A model generated the notes under the pieces. It saw only the letters and a program-made list of their open reading frames with translations, did no database searches and was not told where the DNA came from. Positions 33,388 to 42,078 of a stretch of DNA of 64,000 bases are shown piece by piece. Source of the DNA: an uncultured Desulfovibrionaceae bacterium (lineage in GTDB: Bacteria; Desulfobacterota; Desulfovibrionia; Desulfovibrionales; Desulfovibrionaceae); contig CATJOY010000056.1 of assembly GCA_949741925.1 (NCBI GenBank), positions 62,001 to 126,000 on the forward strand, read 5' to 3'. Positions within the stretch are counted from its first letter, which is position 1. Each line of letters begins with the position of its first letter. Position numbers and translations under genes: made by a program.

Positions 33388-34359
33388 ATGCGTCTGATGC
33401 TCCATGCTGCATTCCTATTTTTCTGCACACTGGCTGCCTTGCCTGCTTCCTCTCAGGCCGAAACGACAGTGCGCTTAGGGTATTTTCCCAATATCACCCA
33501 TGCCCACGCGCTGATCGCCCGGAACATGGCCGCCGAGGGCAAAGGGTGGTTTGAAGAGCGCATCCCCGGCCTACGTCTGGAGTGGATCAGTTTCAACGCC
33601 GGTCCGTCCGCCATGGAAGCCCTGTTCGCCAAGACAGTAGACTTGAGCTATGTCGGCCCTAATCCGGCCTTGAACGCTCATATCCGTTCGCGGGGCGAGG
33701 AGGTGCGGGTAGTGGCCGGAGCCGTGCGCGGCGGCGCGGCCCTGGTGCGGGGCAAGAATTCCTCCCTGGCCACAGCCGGAGATTTCCGGGGCAAACGCAT
33801 TGCTACGCCCCAGCTCGGCAACACCCAAGATATCGCCTGCCGTCACTGGCTCAGCAAAGCCGGTCTCGCGGTGACCATGACCGGGGGAGAGGTTTCTGTT
33901 ATCCCCACGCCCAACGCTGCCATGCCGGCCCTACTCGCCCGGGGCGACGTAGAGGCGGCCTGGACAGTGGAACCCTGGGTTTCCCGCCTGGAGCAGGAAA
34001 GCGGCGGCACAGTGATCTTTTTTGAGCCGCCGGAGCGCTCCCTTACAACCGTCTTGGTCAGCAGCCGGAAATTTATGGAAAACGCCCCGGATCTGTTGCG
34101 GCAAATCATCAATGCCCACCGGGAGCTCAGTCTATGGATTCAAGAACATCCGGAAGAAGCGCGGCAGCGTGTGGCCGCTGAACTCACCCGTCAAACCCGG
34201 CGCACGTTTCCACTGGACCTGGTGGTTCATGCCTGGCCGCGCCTGGTCTTTGACGACGCGATCAGCACTGCCGACTTTGCATTCTCGCTGGAGGCAGCCA
34301 GAGATGCAGGCTTCATTAAAGGGAGCCCGGATATTTCCGCCCTGGTTGTTCGGCCGTGA
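33388..34359 (+). CDS. ABC transporter periplasmic binding protein, sulfonate/taurine/nitrate type
   Basis: Predicted periplasmic receptor of the SsuA/TauA/NrtA class, 323 residues. A signal peptide occupies about 1-24 (hydrophobic core LHAAFLFFCTLAALPASSQA, cleavage after A24). The mature protein starts TTVRLGYFPNITHAHALIA, followed by GAVRGGAALVRGKN, RGKRIATPQLGNTQDI and AAWTVEPWVSRLE, all characteristic of the class. CGGAG lies seven bases before ATG 33388. Gene order receptor-ATPase-permease with four-base overlaps. Placement after cysDNC makes a sulfur oxyanion or sulfonate a fair guess, but nitrate, cyanate or others are possible for this family. Confidence 0.88.
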   Translation: MRLMLHAAFLFFCTLAALPASSQAETTVRLGYFPNITHAHALIARNMAAEGKGWFEERIPGLRLEWISFNAGPSAMEALFAKTVDLSYVGPNPALNAHIRSRGEEVRVVAGAVRGGAALVRGKNSSLATAGDFRGKRIATPQLGNTQDIACRHWLSKAGLAVTMTGGEVSVIPTPNAAMPALLARGDVEAAWTVEPWVSRLEQESGGTVIFFEPPERSLTTVLVSSRKFMENAPDLLRQIINAHRELSLWIQEHPEEARQRVAAELTRQTRRTFPLDLVVHAWPRLVFDDAISTADFAFSLEAARDAGFIKGSPDISALVVRP

Positions 34360-35189
34360 GTCCGCCTCGTTTGGCCGTTGAGGGCGTTTTTAAACACTAT
34401 CCCTCCCAAGATGCCGCCCGGCCGGTAACAGCCTTAAGCGGAATCTCCTTTACGGTACGGCCCGGGGAATACGTCTGCCTGTTGGGGCGGAGCGGCTGCG
34501 GCAAATCCACCCTGCTCTCCATCCTGGCAGGTCTGGAAAAGCCGGACAGCGGCGGCGTGTTTATGGACGGCCTGCCCATTGGCGGGCCCGAGCGGCGGCG
34601 GATGCTGATGTTTCAGGATTCAGCCCTGTTCCCCTGGCTGGATGTTCTTGGCAACGTCATGTACGGGCTAAAGCTGGTGGCAACCATGACCCCGGCCCAA
34701 CGTATGGAAACGGCCGAAGCCCACCTCGCTCTGGTTGGCCTTTCCCGGTTTCGGCATTTCCGTATTCACGAACTTTCCGGCGGCATGCGCCAACGGGTGG
34801 CCTTAGCCCGGGCTTTGGCCCCGGCTCCCGAGGTGCTGCTGATGGATGAGCCGTTCAGCGCCTTAGACGCCATGACCCGAGAACAGCTCTACGCGGATAT
34901 GCAGCGTATCTGGCAAGAAACAGGTAAAACAGTAGTCATGGTTACCCATAACGCTCGCGAAGCCTCATGCCTGGGCAGCCGTATTATTCTCATGGATTCC
35001 GGCCGGATTATCGGGGATGAGCCGGTGGCCCTGCCGCGGCCGCGAACGATGAACGACATCGGCGTTACTCGGCTGGCCGCCTTTATTTCCGATGCCCTCC
35101 AACACTATGCCCCGGAACAACTCGGACCGGCTGATGTCAGGCCGCCTGATCGCCCCGATGCATCCCCTGGGGAGGAGAAGGCGTCATGA
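34356..35189 (+). CDS. ABC transporter ATPase, SsuB/TauB type
   Basis: Cytosolic nucleotide-binding subunit of the importer, 277 residues. Walker A GRSGCGKST at 44-52, Q-loop MFQDSALFPWLD (about 88-99), signature ELSGGMRQRVALARAL (about 138-153), Walker B VLLMDEPFSALDAM (about 160-173), and the H-loop VTHNAREA. The LFPWLD sequence is typical of SsuB/TauB/NrtD. GTG start overlaps the receptor-gene stop (GTGA) and the stop overlaps the permease ATG (ATGA). The C-terminal tail beyond about 250 is proline-rich and not conserved. Confidence 0.92.
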   Translation: MSPPRLAVEGVFKHYPSQDAARPVTALSGISFTVRPGEYVCLLGRSGCGKSTLLSILAGLEKPDSGGVFMDGLPIGGPERRRMLMFQDSALFPWLDVLGNVMYGLKLVATMTPAQRMETAEAHLALVGLSRFRHFRIHELSGGMRQRVALARALAPAPEVLLMDEPFSALDAMTREQLYADMQRIWQETGKTVVMVTHNAREASCLGSRIILMDSGRIIGDEPVALPRPRTMNDIGVTRLAAFISDALQHYAPEQLGPADVRPPDRPDASPGEEKAS

Positions 35190-35953
35190 AAACCCGGGTT
35201 CTGGCCTTTATTTTGTTCGCGGGCTTTCTGGCCCTGTGGCAGTATGCATCGCTTGCAGGTTGGATATCTCCAATCCTATTGCCTTCTCCCGGAGAAATCG
35301 GCAGTTATCTACTCGCCGCAACCGCGGATGGAACCCTGCCGGCAGCCCTCGGCATCACCCTGAGCCGTCTGGCTGTGGGCTATACGCTCGGGCTGACCAT
35401 CGGCATGGGGCTTGGCTTGCTGCTCCACGCGAGCCCCCTGGCCCGCGCTACTCTGGGACTTTTGGCTTTGGGGCTGCAAACCCTGCCCTCGGTCTGCTGG
35501 GCGCCGCTGTCGCTGCTCTGGTTCGGCCAGACCGAACAGGCCATGTACTTTGTCGTGGTCATGGGGTCGCTCTGGGCCATTGCCATTGCCACGGAAAACG
35601 CCATTCGCTCGGTGCCGAAACTGTATATCCAGGCAGCCCGGGTCATGGGCTCCAAGGGGCTGCACACCTGGCGCACGGTCATTTTTCCGGCTGCGCTGCC
35701 CCAACTCCTCAGCGGCGCCACATTGGGCTGGGCCTTTTCCTGGCGCTCGCTGATGGCAGCGGAAATCTACGTGACCATCATCAGCCGCCTGGGCATAGGG
35801 CAACTGCTGCATTTCGGCAGAGAACTGCATGCTATGGACCAGGCCATGGCGGTGATGGTCGTCATCGTCTTTGTGGGCTATCTATCGGATAAACTTCTGT
35901 TCTCGCCCCTGGAAAAACGTCTCCGCGCAACGCGCGGCGCGATCTGGGTCTGA
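35186..35953 (+). CDS. ABC transporter permease, SsuC/TauC type
   Basis: Inner-membrane subunit with about six helices, 255 residues. The cytoplasmic EAA loop that docks the ATPase is visible as AARVMGSKGLHTWRTVIFPAAL (about 151-172), within the BPD_transp_1 domain that starts at GITLSRLAVGYTLGL. ATG overlaps the ATPase stop by four bases. It is the last gene of the TrmH-YcaO-CysD-CysNC-ABC series; a 620-base gene-free region follows. Confidence 0.92.
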   Translation: MKTRVLAFILFAGFLALWQYASLAGWISPILLPSPGEIGSYLLAATADGTLPAALGITLSRLAVGYTLGLTIGMGLGLLLHASPLARATLGLLALGLQTLPSVCWAPLSLLWFGQTEQAMYFVVVMGSLWAIAIATENAIRSVPKLYIQAARVMGSKGLHTWRTVIFPAALPQLLSGATLGWAFSWRSLMAAEIYVTIISRLGIGQLLHFGRELHAMDQAMAVMVVIVFVGYLSDKLLFSPLEKRLRATRGAIWV

Positions 35954-36576
35954 TCCAAAAGGCAAATCCGGTGTGTACAGCGAGCCCTTTGGTCTCTCCT
36001 CTCCTGTCCTCCTCGGGCTTTGTTCCCGCATATCGTTTTTAACCAAGAAAAAGGAGTTATCCCCCTCTTCACCTCACCTTTGCAGGAAGCTCCCTCCCGC
36101 AGGAAAGATTTTTGCTGTCCTTATGCCGGTTCCCCCGACCTGCGGGGCAACTCGGAAAGTATTCTTTGCGGGTCGTTTGCCCAAAGGCGGCGGCGCGCCC
36201 CGGCGCCCCTCCTTTGCGGCAAATACTATATCTCAGAGATTCCGCCCCGTCCTTTTATATGCATTGGAAATATGCGGAAAACATATCAGATCTCTTTATC
36301 ATACTCTGGACATACGTAAATGCTTGCTTCCATCAATTACGATCTTATTTATCCTACAATGAAAGGATAACCAATCAACGCAGAAGATTGCCGATATACT
36401 TTTTTCTCTACGGTCATGGCATTCATGAAACAACCCATCCTGCGCCGTTTTCTACTTTTCATTATAAATCAGTTGGATGTGTATTATTTTTTCCCTTTAC
36501 TTTTTCTTTGTCGCTGTGCTACCTAGGTGCGCTTCATATAATGCCGCCTTTGCCTTTTGTGAGAAGGAGTTTCCTT
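35954..36576. other. Long, partly AT-rich region before dksA
   Basis: 623 bases. From about 36220 to 36540 the sequence is much richer in A and T than anything else nearby. TATAAT at 36537-36542 is a good -10 box for dksA, with only a weak -35 (CTGTGC) at proper distance. The dksA frame is open back to 36112, but the conceptual peptide has no resemblance to DksA. No terminator for the ABC operon was found. A small RNA or protein-binding region is possible. Confidence 0.45.
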
Positions 36577-36939
36577 ATGAGACAAGAAGACCTCGAATAT
36601 TTCCGTAATCTTCTCAACGGCCAACTGGCCGATGCCCTGAAACAGGGCGACCTCACCCTGGAAGATATGACGGATAACCCTGAAATATTTGCTGATCCCG
36701 CTGATCGGGCCACTATGGAATCTGACCGGGCCTTTACGCTGCGCATCAGAGACCGGGAGCGCAAACTCATAAAAAAAATTAGCGCCGCCATTGCCCGCTT
36801 GGATAACGGCACCTTCGGCATCTGCGAAGAATGCGGTGAGGAAATCGGCGTTCCCCGGCTGAAGGCCCGCCCGGTAACCCGGCTGTGCATCCACTGCAAA
36901 AGCAAACAAGAAGAAGACGAACACCTCCGCGGCGAATAG
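36577..36939 (+). CDS. dksA: RNA polymerase-binding transcription factor DksA
   Basis: 120-residue cofactor that binds the RNA polymerase secondary channel and, with ppGpp, tunes rRNA and amino-acid promoters. The coiled coil with the acidic tip DPADRA (D40, D43, A45) and the C4 zinc finger (C83, C86, C104, C107; CEECGEEIG...LCIHC) are intact. AAGGAG lies eight bases before ATG 36577. A bifunctional Rel gene (50373-52523) in the same window supplies the ppGpp. E. coli DksA is longer (151) at the N-terminus; the short form is usual in this group. Confidence 0.92.
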   Translation: MRQEDLEYFRNLLNGQLADALKQGDLTLEDMTDNPEIFADPADRATMESDRAFTLRIRDRERKLIKKISAAIARLDNGTFGICEECGEEIGVPRLKARPVTRLCIHCKSKQEEDEHLRGE

Positions 36940-36953
36940 CTGCGCTTATCAAT

Positions 36954-36986
36954 GGATGCCGCGGACTGCCCCAGGCCGCGGCATCC
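36954..36986 (+). terminator. Perfect 11-bp hairpin after dksA
   Basis: GGATGCCGCGG (36954-36964) and CCGCGGCATCC (36976-36986) enclose an 11-base loop, 14 bases past the dksA stop. It has no proper T-run and lies just before the NFACT gene start, so it may attenuate rather than end transcription. Confidence 0.5.
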
Positions 36987-36998
36987 GCCATTCCTCCT

Positions 36999-38543
36999 AT
37001 GGACGCCCATCTATTCCGCCGTTTGGCTCCCCTTCTCGCCGCCGCCCTGAGCGGGGCCCGTCTTGAACGTATTCACGAACCGTTGGCCGGCCTTTTTGCC
37101 TTGACCGTTTTTACCCGGGGCAAGAAATGCCGCCTCATGTTCAGGCCTTCACGTTCCGCGCCTCTGCTTTATCTGACAGCCTCGCCTCCGTTGCCGAATC
37201 CGGCCTTTCCCTCTGCCGCTGTCATGCGCCTGCGCAAATACGCCGAAGGGAGAAGACTCGGGGCTATGCGCCTTGATTGGGTAAAGCGTCGTATGGCCCT
37301 AGCCCTGCCCGGCCCCGCCGGAGAAGCAACGCCCTTCCCGGAAACCTGGCTCCTGCTGGATCTTAAGACCGGGCCGGATATCCTTTTTGCCCTTCCCGAA
37401 GATTTCGGCCAAGCCCCCCCTTGGCCGGGCCGACAGGTTCTCGAACACCTGTTACGCCATCCCGACGACGACGGACCACTGGCCCCATGGCGGGACTATC
37501 CCATCTTGACCCCTGCCTTACGGAAAACCCTGCTCCGTATGGATGAAGCCGATGCCGCCGCATTGTTGGTGGATTTGGAAAGCGCAAAAGGGGACATTTT
37601 TGCCTATGAGCAGCCAGGAGCCCCCGTATTGAGCGCCTGGCCGCTTCTTGATCCCCCCGGACCGGAAACCGTTCCGGAAGCCGCTCTGCTGCTGGAGGCC
37701 GTACGCCGTTCCCAGGAACCCCGGCTCCTGGAAAAAGCAGTAGAGACCTGGCGGAATCCGGCAAAGCGCACAAAAGAAGAAAAAAAGCGCCTTGCCCTGC
37801 GCGGACGTTTGCAACGGGAAAAGGAGCGCCTTGCCGGGCTGATCCGCAGGCAGGAGGAAGGGCGGCTGCTTCAGGCCAACTTGTGGCGGTTTCCTCGAGA
37901 TACCCGGCTGGCTCGGCTGACGCTTACAGATACGACGGGAGCCGAGGTGACCTTGTCGCTCGACCCGTTGCTCACCCTCACCGAAAATATGGCCGCGATC
38001 TTCCATCTGGCCTCCCGAGCCCGCCGGGGGCTGGTCCGGCTGGATGAGCGCCTGGAGGCTCTCGAACGCCTCTCCCGGGAAACAACCGCAAAAGCCCCGG
38101 GCTGCAACAAGACACAGGCCTCGCGGGGTAAACAAGCGACCTTGAAGGATACCGGCGCAGCCCATCCCTGGGCCGAATTTCTCAGCTCGGATGGGTTTCT
38201 CATGCTGCGCGGCAAAAGTGCCCGGGGCAACCACGCCATCCTCAAAGAGGCCCGGCCGTTTGACCTCTGGTTCCACGGAGAAGATGGTCCGAGCGCCCAC
38301 CTCATCTTGAAAAAACTTCATGCCGGCCAGGAGATCCCCCAGCGTACCTTGGAAGAGGCCGCCGTTCTGACCGCCCTAAAAAGTGCCGCCCGCAACGATG
38401 CACGGGCCGGCATCATCTGCGCCTTGGCAAAAAACGTTCACCCCCTCAAGGGCGCAGCTCCGGGCACAGTAACCGTACGGGCAGTAGAATTTTCCCTGCG
38501 CGTAACGCCCGATCCTGCAGTAGAAGCGAGACTGCGTCGCTGA
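36999..38543 (+). CDS. NFACT-family protein (Rqc2/FbpA-like)
   Basis: 514-residue cytosolic protein of the NFACT family, members of which act in ribosome-associated quality control (RqcH) or as fibronectin-binding proteins. MDAHLFRRLAPLLAAALSGA is the usual start, LMFRPSRSAPLLYLT follows, a charged helical middle spans about 260-390, and the C-terminal NFACT-R-like domain has SSDGFLMLRGKSARGNHAIL and FDLWFHGEDGPSAHLIL (about 404-455). The canonical GR-N-x-QN-D motif is replaced by GKSARGNH, so tRNA or nucleotide handling may differ from RqcH. The ribosome site before ATG 36999 is poor; longer in-frame starts exist but look non-coding. Confidence 0.8.
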   Translation: MDAHLFRRLAPLLAAALSGARLERIHEPLAGLFALTVFTRGKKCRLMFRPSRSAPLLYLTASPPLPNPAFPSAAVMRLRKYAEGRRLGAMRLDWVKRRMALALPGPAGEATPFPETWLLLDLKTGPDILFALPEDFGQAPPWPGRQVLEHLLRHPDDDGPLAPWRDYPILTPALRKTLLRMDEADAAALLVDLESAKGDIFAYEQPGAPVLSAWPLLDPPGPETVPEAALLLEAVRRSQEPRLLEKAVETWRNPAKRTKEEKKRLALRGRLQREKERLAGLIRRQEEGRLLQANLWRFPRDTRLARLTLTDTTGAEVTLSLDPLLTLTENMAAIFHLASRARRGLVRLDERLEALERLSRETTAKAPGCNKTQASRGKQATLKDTGAAHPWAEFLSSDGFLMLRGKSARGNHAILKEARPFDLWFHGEDGPSAHLILKKLHAGQEIPQRTLEEAAVLTALKSAARNDARAGIICALAKNVHPLKGAAPGTVTVRAVEFSLRVTPDPAVEARLRR

Positions 38544-38691
38544 CCAGACGCGATCCGCAGAGCGCTGGAAGAGGGGACGCCCCGCCGGAGAAGGCCGAGA
38601 AAGTTTCCTCTAGGAACATTGGGGCAAGCCGCTCCTCAAGATATAACGCGACGGCCTTGCAGCTCGAAAAAAATGATTTATTCTGTTGGGT

Positions 38692-39507
38692 ATGCGTACC
38701 ATTATTTCAAGCTGCGGTTCCGGGTATCCGGAATCCGCATTTCGTCGTATCCCTCTGGTCCTTTTTTTCTTCTCGTTTTTCCTTGCCCTGCTACTCCTCC
38801 CCGCCAGCGGAGAGACGGCAAGCCAGAAAAGCCTCCCCGGGCAACGAAAAAGCACGCCCGCAAAACAAGTTTCGGCTGCGAAATCCTCTGCCACAACCGG
38901 GGCCCGGCCCAAGAAAGCCTCGGCCCTGCCGGCAGCCCGAAAGGACAAATCCGCCTCCCGGAGTTCGGCCGCGCGGAGCACTCAGGCGCGACAGTCGCGT
39001 GCCGAGGAAAAACGAAAAGCACTGCGCGAGCGGGGGATTTATTCCGGCTATGGCCCGCGATCCCTGAGCAAATCCGGCAAGGTGACCCGTTTCCATAAAG
39101 GAGTGGATATTTCCGCGCCTACCGGCTCCAAAATCCTGGCATTCAATGACGGTGTAGTCGTTTCCAGCGAACGCCACAGGAATTACGGCATCAATGTTGT
39201 AGTCCGCCAGCTCGACGGCCGCTACGCCCGCTATGCGCATATGTCCAAAAGTCTGGTCAAGGCAGGGCAGAAGGTCATCCGAGGCGAACATATCGGGGCG
39301 GTGGGACGCACAGGAAGGGCCACCGGACCACACCTGCACTTTGAGCTCTTTGAGGAAGGGGGTCACCACATGGACCCGGCCGAACACTTCTGGCTGGGCT
39401 CAGAATTGGTTATCGACCCCCATGATCAGGAGCCTTACAAAGATGCCCCCAGTCTTCGTACGGCGTCTATTGAGCTTCTTAAAGACGGGAAGACATACAC
39501 CGAATGA
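38692..39507 (+). CDS. M23-family (LytM) peptidase
   Basis: Predicted exported murein hydrolase or EnvC/NlpD-like activator, 271 residues. A hydrophobic segment at about 22-42 (VLFFFSFFLALLLLPASG) serves as signal peptide or anchor. A basic, alanine/serine/lysine-rich linker runs to about 120, then the M23 domain: FHKGVDISAPTGSKI (metal ligands H and D) and TGPHLHFELFEEG (HxH). The zinc ligands are complete, so it should be catalytically active. The start is uncertain because no strong ribosome site precedes ATG 38692; a TTG two codons earlier is possible. Confidence 0.85.
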   Translation: MRTIISSCGSGYPESAFRRIPLVLFFFSFFLALLLLPASGETASQKSLPGQRKSTPAKQVSAAKSSATTGARPKKASALPAARKDKSASRSSAARSTQARQSRAEEKRKALRERGIYSGYGPRSLSKSGKVTRFHKGVDISAPTGSKILAFNDGVVVSSERHRNYGINVVVRQLDGRYARYAHMSKSLVKAGQKVIRGEHIGAVGRTGRATGPHLHFELFEEGGHHMDPAEHFWLGSELVIDPHDQEPYKDAPSLRTASIELLKDGKTYTE

Positions 39508-39572
39508 GGCATTATACAAAAAACGTTGTCTGTTCAGCGAAATAACAACAAATACTATCCTGTGGCCAATCC

Positions 39573-39599
39573 CCCCCGGCAACATGGCGTTGCCGGGGG
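39573..39599. terminator. 11-bp hairpin between convergent peptidase and rubrerythrin genes
   Basis: CCCCCGGCAAC (39573-39583) and GTTGCCGGGGG (39589-39599) with a 5-base loop. It lies 65 bases past the M23 stop and 21 bases past the rubrerythrin stop on the other strand; it could serve both. Confidence 0.6.
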
Positions 39600-39620
39600 C
39601 CGCAGGAGAGAGGGAGCGCC

Positions 39621-40115
39621 TTAGTCCGCTTTAACAAAGGCCGTAGCCGCAGCGCTGCAGACCGGACAGGGGCCGTTGTGCGGCCCTTCATGGGTATAGC
39701 CGCAGACCGTACAGATGTAATAGTCGGTTTCCGCCGCTTTGCCGCCGGCTTCAAGAGCTTTTTTATAGAGGTTGGCATGTACTTCCTCAACGGCATTAAC
39801 CCATTTGAAGTACTGCAGCACGTTTTTCCTTTCCTCAGCTTCGGCTTCCTTGATCATTTCAGGGTACATTTTAGTGAACTCGTGGGTTTCACCGTTAATG
39901 GCATCCTGCAAATTCTCCAAGGTGGAACCGATTTTTCCGGCCATGCGCAAATGAGCGTGGGCATGGATGGTCTCAGCCTGGGCAGCGGCGCGGAACAGTT
40001 TGGCCGCCTGAGGGAAACCCTCCTTATCTGCTTTGGCAGCATAGGCAAGATACTTGCGGTTGGCCTGGGATTCGCCGGCAAAGGCATCCATAAGATTCTG
40101 ATCGGTTTTCGACAT
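39621..40115 (-). CDS. rbr: Rubrerythrin
   Basis: Cytosolic non-haem iron peroxidase that reduces hydrogen peroxide in anaerobes, taking electrons from rubredoxin-type partners. The ferritin-like diiron domain carries EXXH-type ligands (GES at 14-16, AETIH at 47-51, EAEER at 92-96, EEVHA at 110-114), and the C-terminal rubredoxin-like domain has YICTVCGY (C135, C138) and GPCPVC (C150, C153). Length of 164 residues is short of the classic 190 but normal for the compact type. A strong AAGGAG ribosome site precedes ATG 40115. An AT-rich dyad upstream is a candidate operator. Confidence 0.95.
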   Translation of the reverse strand: MSKTDQNLMDAFAGESQANRKYLAYAAKADKEGFPQAAKLFRAAAQAETIHAHAHLRMAGKIGSTLENLQDAINGETHEFTKMYPEMIKEAEAEERKNVLQYFKWVNAVEEVHANLYKKALEAGGKAAETDYYICTVCGYTHEGPHNGPCPVCSAAATAFVKAD

Positions 40116-40515
40116 TGTCTCACTCCTTAATGTGTGTAATTAATAGTAACAATTCCTATTTATGGAATATCATCTCTCATGTAAAGAAAAAAATGTATTT
40201 CCCCTGGAAACCCATATACACAGCGCCCTCAGCAGGCAGCAGGCCAGCTTGAATAGTTTGGCTGTTTGCTCCCCATTTTCCAAGGAAGAATTATTCCCTG
40301 CCCCAAGGCGCAACCGGACTGCGAGCCGGCCGAAAATCGGGGAAGTTCGGAAAGGCGTATCTTCCTGAGGGAATATGGGGCAGCGTCTGACGCCCGAAGC
40401 GAGCAGCGGCAGAGGACCCTGCTCCCCTGTGGTGAGATGCCTTGACTTCGGCGGGTAGATTAGGTAACGCTTCCCCTCTTGCGGGCTATAACGCATTTTT
40501 ACGGCGGTACACTCC
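40116..40515. other. Divergent region between rubrerythrin and ffh
   Basis: 400 bases holding the rubrerythrin promoter/operator region (AT-rich, near 40120-40200) and the ffh leader. The remainder contains short direct repeats (GCAGGCAGCAGGCC near 40231) but no gene I can support. Confidence 0.5.
40142..40160 (-). promoter_or_regulatory. Candidate operator dyad upstream of rubrerythrin
   Basis: AATAG and CTATT are inverted and separated by nine bases (40142-40146 and 40156-40160), 27-45 bases upstream of the rubrerythrin start. Fur-family repressors such as PerR use AT-rich inverted sites near rubrerythrin genes in related bacteria. The match is short, so this is tentative. Confidence 0.3.
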
Positions 40516-41982
40516 ATGTTTGAAAGCCTCTCAGATCGTCTGGGTTCTGCGCTTCGCTCCCTTGGCGGACGCGCTACGCTTGATGAAAAAAATATTCAGG
40601 ATGCCTTGCGCGAAGTGCGCCTGGCCCTCCTGGAAGCCGACGTGCACGTCAAAGTGGTCAAGGAATTCACGGATACTGTCCGTGAGCGAGCCCTGGGCCT
40701 GGATGTCGCAAAAAACCTCAGCCCCGCACAGCAGGTTCTGAGCGTCGTTCGAGAAGAACTGATCAATATTTTGGGGGGTGAAACTGCCCCGCTGAACCTT
40801 GACGGCAAGGGCCCCCATGCTGTCATGATGGTCGGTCTTCAAGGATCCGGCAAAACAACTTCTACCGCCAAAATTGCCAACTACCTGCGAGACAAGGGAC
40901 AAAAGCCCTTCCTTGTGCCCGCGGACGTATACCGTCCCGCCGCCATCGATCAGTTGACCACGCTGGCCGGGCAGTTAGGCCTGCCGGTTTTTGCCTCCAC
41001 CACAGACATGAACCCGGTGGATATCGCCCAAAAGGCCATGCGCGAGGCCGCCGAATTCGGTTACGATGTGGTGCTCCTGGATACGGCGGGCCGTCTGCAC
41101 GTAGATGCGCCGCTGATGCAGGAGCTGGCCTCCATCAAAGAGAAGGTTGCCCCGCGGGAAATTTTGTTTGTAGCCGACGCCATGACCGGCCAAGATGCTG
41201 TCGCCGTTGCCGAAGCCTTCAATGAGGCCATCGCTGTTACCGGTGTGGTCCTGACCAAAATGGACGGCGATGCCCGTGGCGGAGCAGCGTTATCCATTAA
41301 ATCCGTCACCGGCGCCAATGTTAAGTTCGTAGGTACCGGCGAAAAAGTAGACGAACTGGAACTCTTCCACCCCGACCGCATCGCGGGCCGCATTCTGGGC
41401 ATGGGTGACATGCTCACCCTCATCGAAAAGGCCCAAGCTTCTATTGCGGAAGAGGAAGCGGAAGAGCTGGCCAGAAAAATGGAACGGGCGGAGTTCAATC
41501 TGGAGGACTTTCGCACGCAGATGAGGCGTCTCAAGGGGCTCGGGTCGCTGGAAGGCCTGCTGAAGTTGATTCCCGGCCTCGGCGGCCTGAGCCAAAAGCT
41601 CGGCGGTGCAGGCGTGCCGGAAAAAGAAATGGCCCGCACCGAGGCCATCATCAACTCGATGACGCCCCAGGAGCGCCGGAATCCAAAAATCATCAACGCC
41701 AGCCGCCGCCAACGCATTGCCAACGGTAGCGGCGTCCCTGTAGCGCAGGTGAACCAATTGCTCAAGCAATTTGAAGCCATGCGCGCAATAATGAAAAAAG
41801 GTCTGGGCAAGGGCCGTATGCCTGCGCTGCCAGGCCTGGGCGGCCTGGGCGGAAGCCTGGGAGGGTTCCCCGGTATGTCCGGCATGGCAGGCGCGCCGGC
41901 AGGCGGCCTTTCCAAGGCGGCTCTCAAGAAAAAACGGGAGCAACGCAAGGCAGAAAGACAGAGGAAAAAGAAAAAGCGATAA
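40516..41982 (+). CDS. ffh: Signal recognition particle protein Ffh
   Basis: GTPase of the signal recognition particle that delivers membrane and secreted proteins co-translationally to FtsY. The N domain (FESLSDRLGSALRSLGG) is followed by the GTP site GLQGSGKTT (107-115), DTAGRLHVD, and TKMDGDARGG. The M domain has RMKGLGS-like MRRLKGLGSLEGLLKLIPG and a methionine- and glycine-rich end (GMSGMAG) with a basic tail. Length of 488 residues is normal. It heads the cluster with rpsP, a KH protein, rimM, trmD, rplS and rnhB. Confidence 0.97.
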   Translation: MFESLSDRLGSALRSLGGRATLDEKNIQDALREVRLALLEADVHVKVVKEFTDTVRERALGLDVAKNLSPAQQVLSVVREELINILGGETAPLNLDGKGPHAVMMVGLQGSGKTTSTAKIANYLRDKGQKPFLVPADVYRPAAIDQLTTLAGQLGLPVFASTTDMNPVDIAQKAMREAAEFGYDVVLLDTAGRLHVDAPLMQELASIKEKVAPREILFVADAMTGQDAVAVAEAFNEAIAVTGVVLTKMDGDARGGAALSIKSVTGANVKFVGTGEKVDELELFHPDRIAGRILGMGDMLTLIEKAQASIAEEEAEELARKMERAEFNLEDFRTQMRRLKGLGSLEGLLKLIPGLGGLSQKLGGAGVPEKEMARTEAIINSMTPQERRNPKIINASRRQRIANGSGVPVAQVNQLLKQFEAMRAIMKKGLGKGRMPALPGLGGLGGSLGGFPGMSGMAGAPAGGLSKAALKKKREQRKAERQRKKKKR

Positions 41983-42078
41983 CTACGTCACTTTTTCCCC
42001 AAATTGGTATCGTCACATTGTTATTTTTTGAGCCTTGCGGATTCCAAAAGGCTGATTATTCCAAAACAGGAGCAGATC

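Noticed and set aside
36112-36576. In-frame 155-codon extension upstream of dksA
   Set aside because: DksA needs only ATG 36577, which has an ideal ribosome site. The extension has no similarity to the family and includes the likely promoter, although a stop-free stretch this long in AT-rich DNA is slightly unusual.
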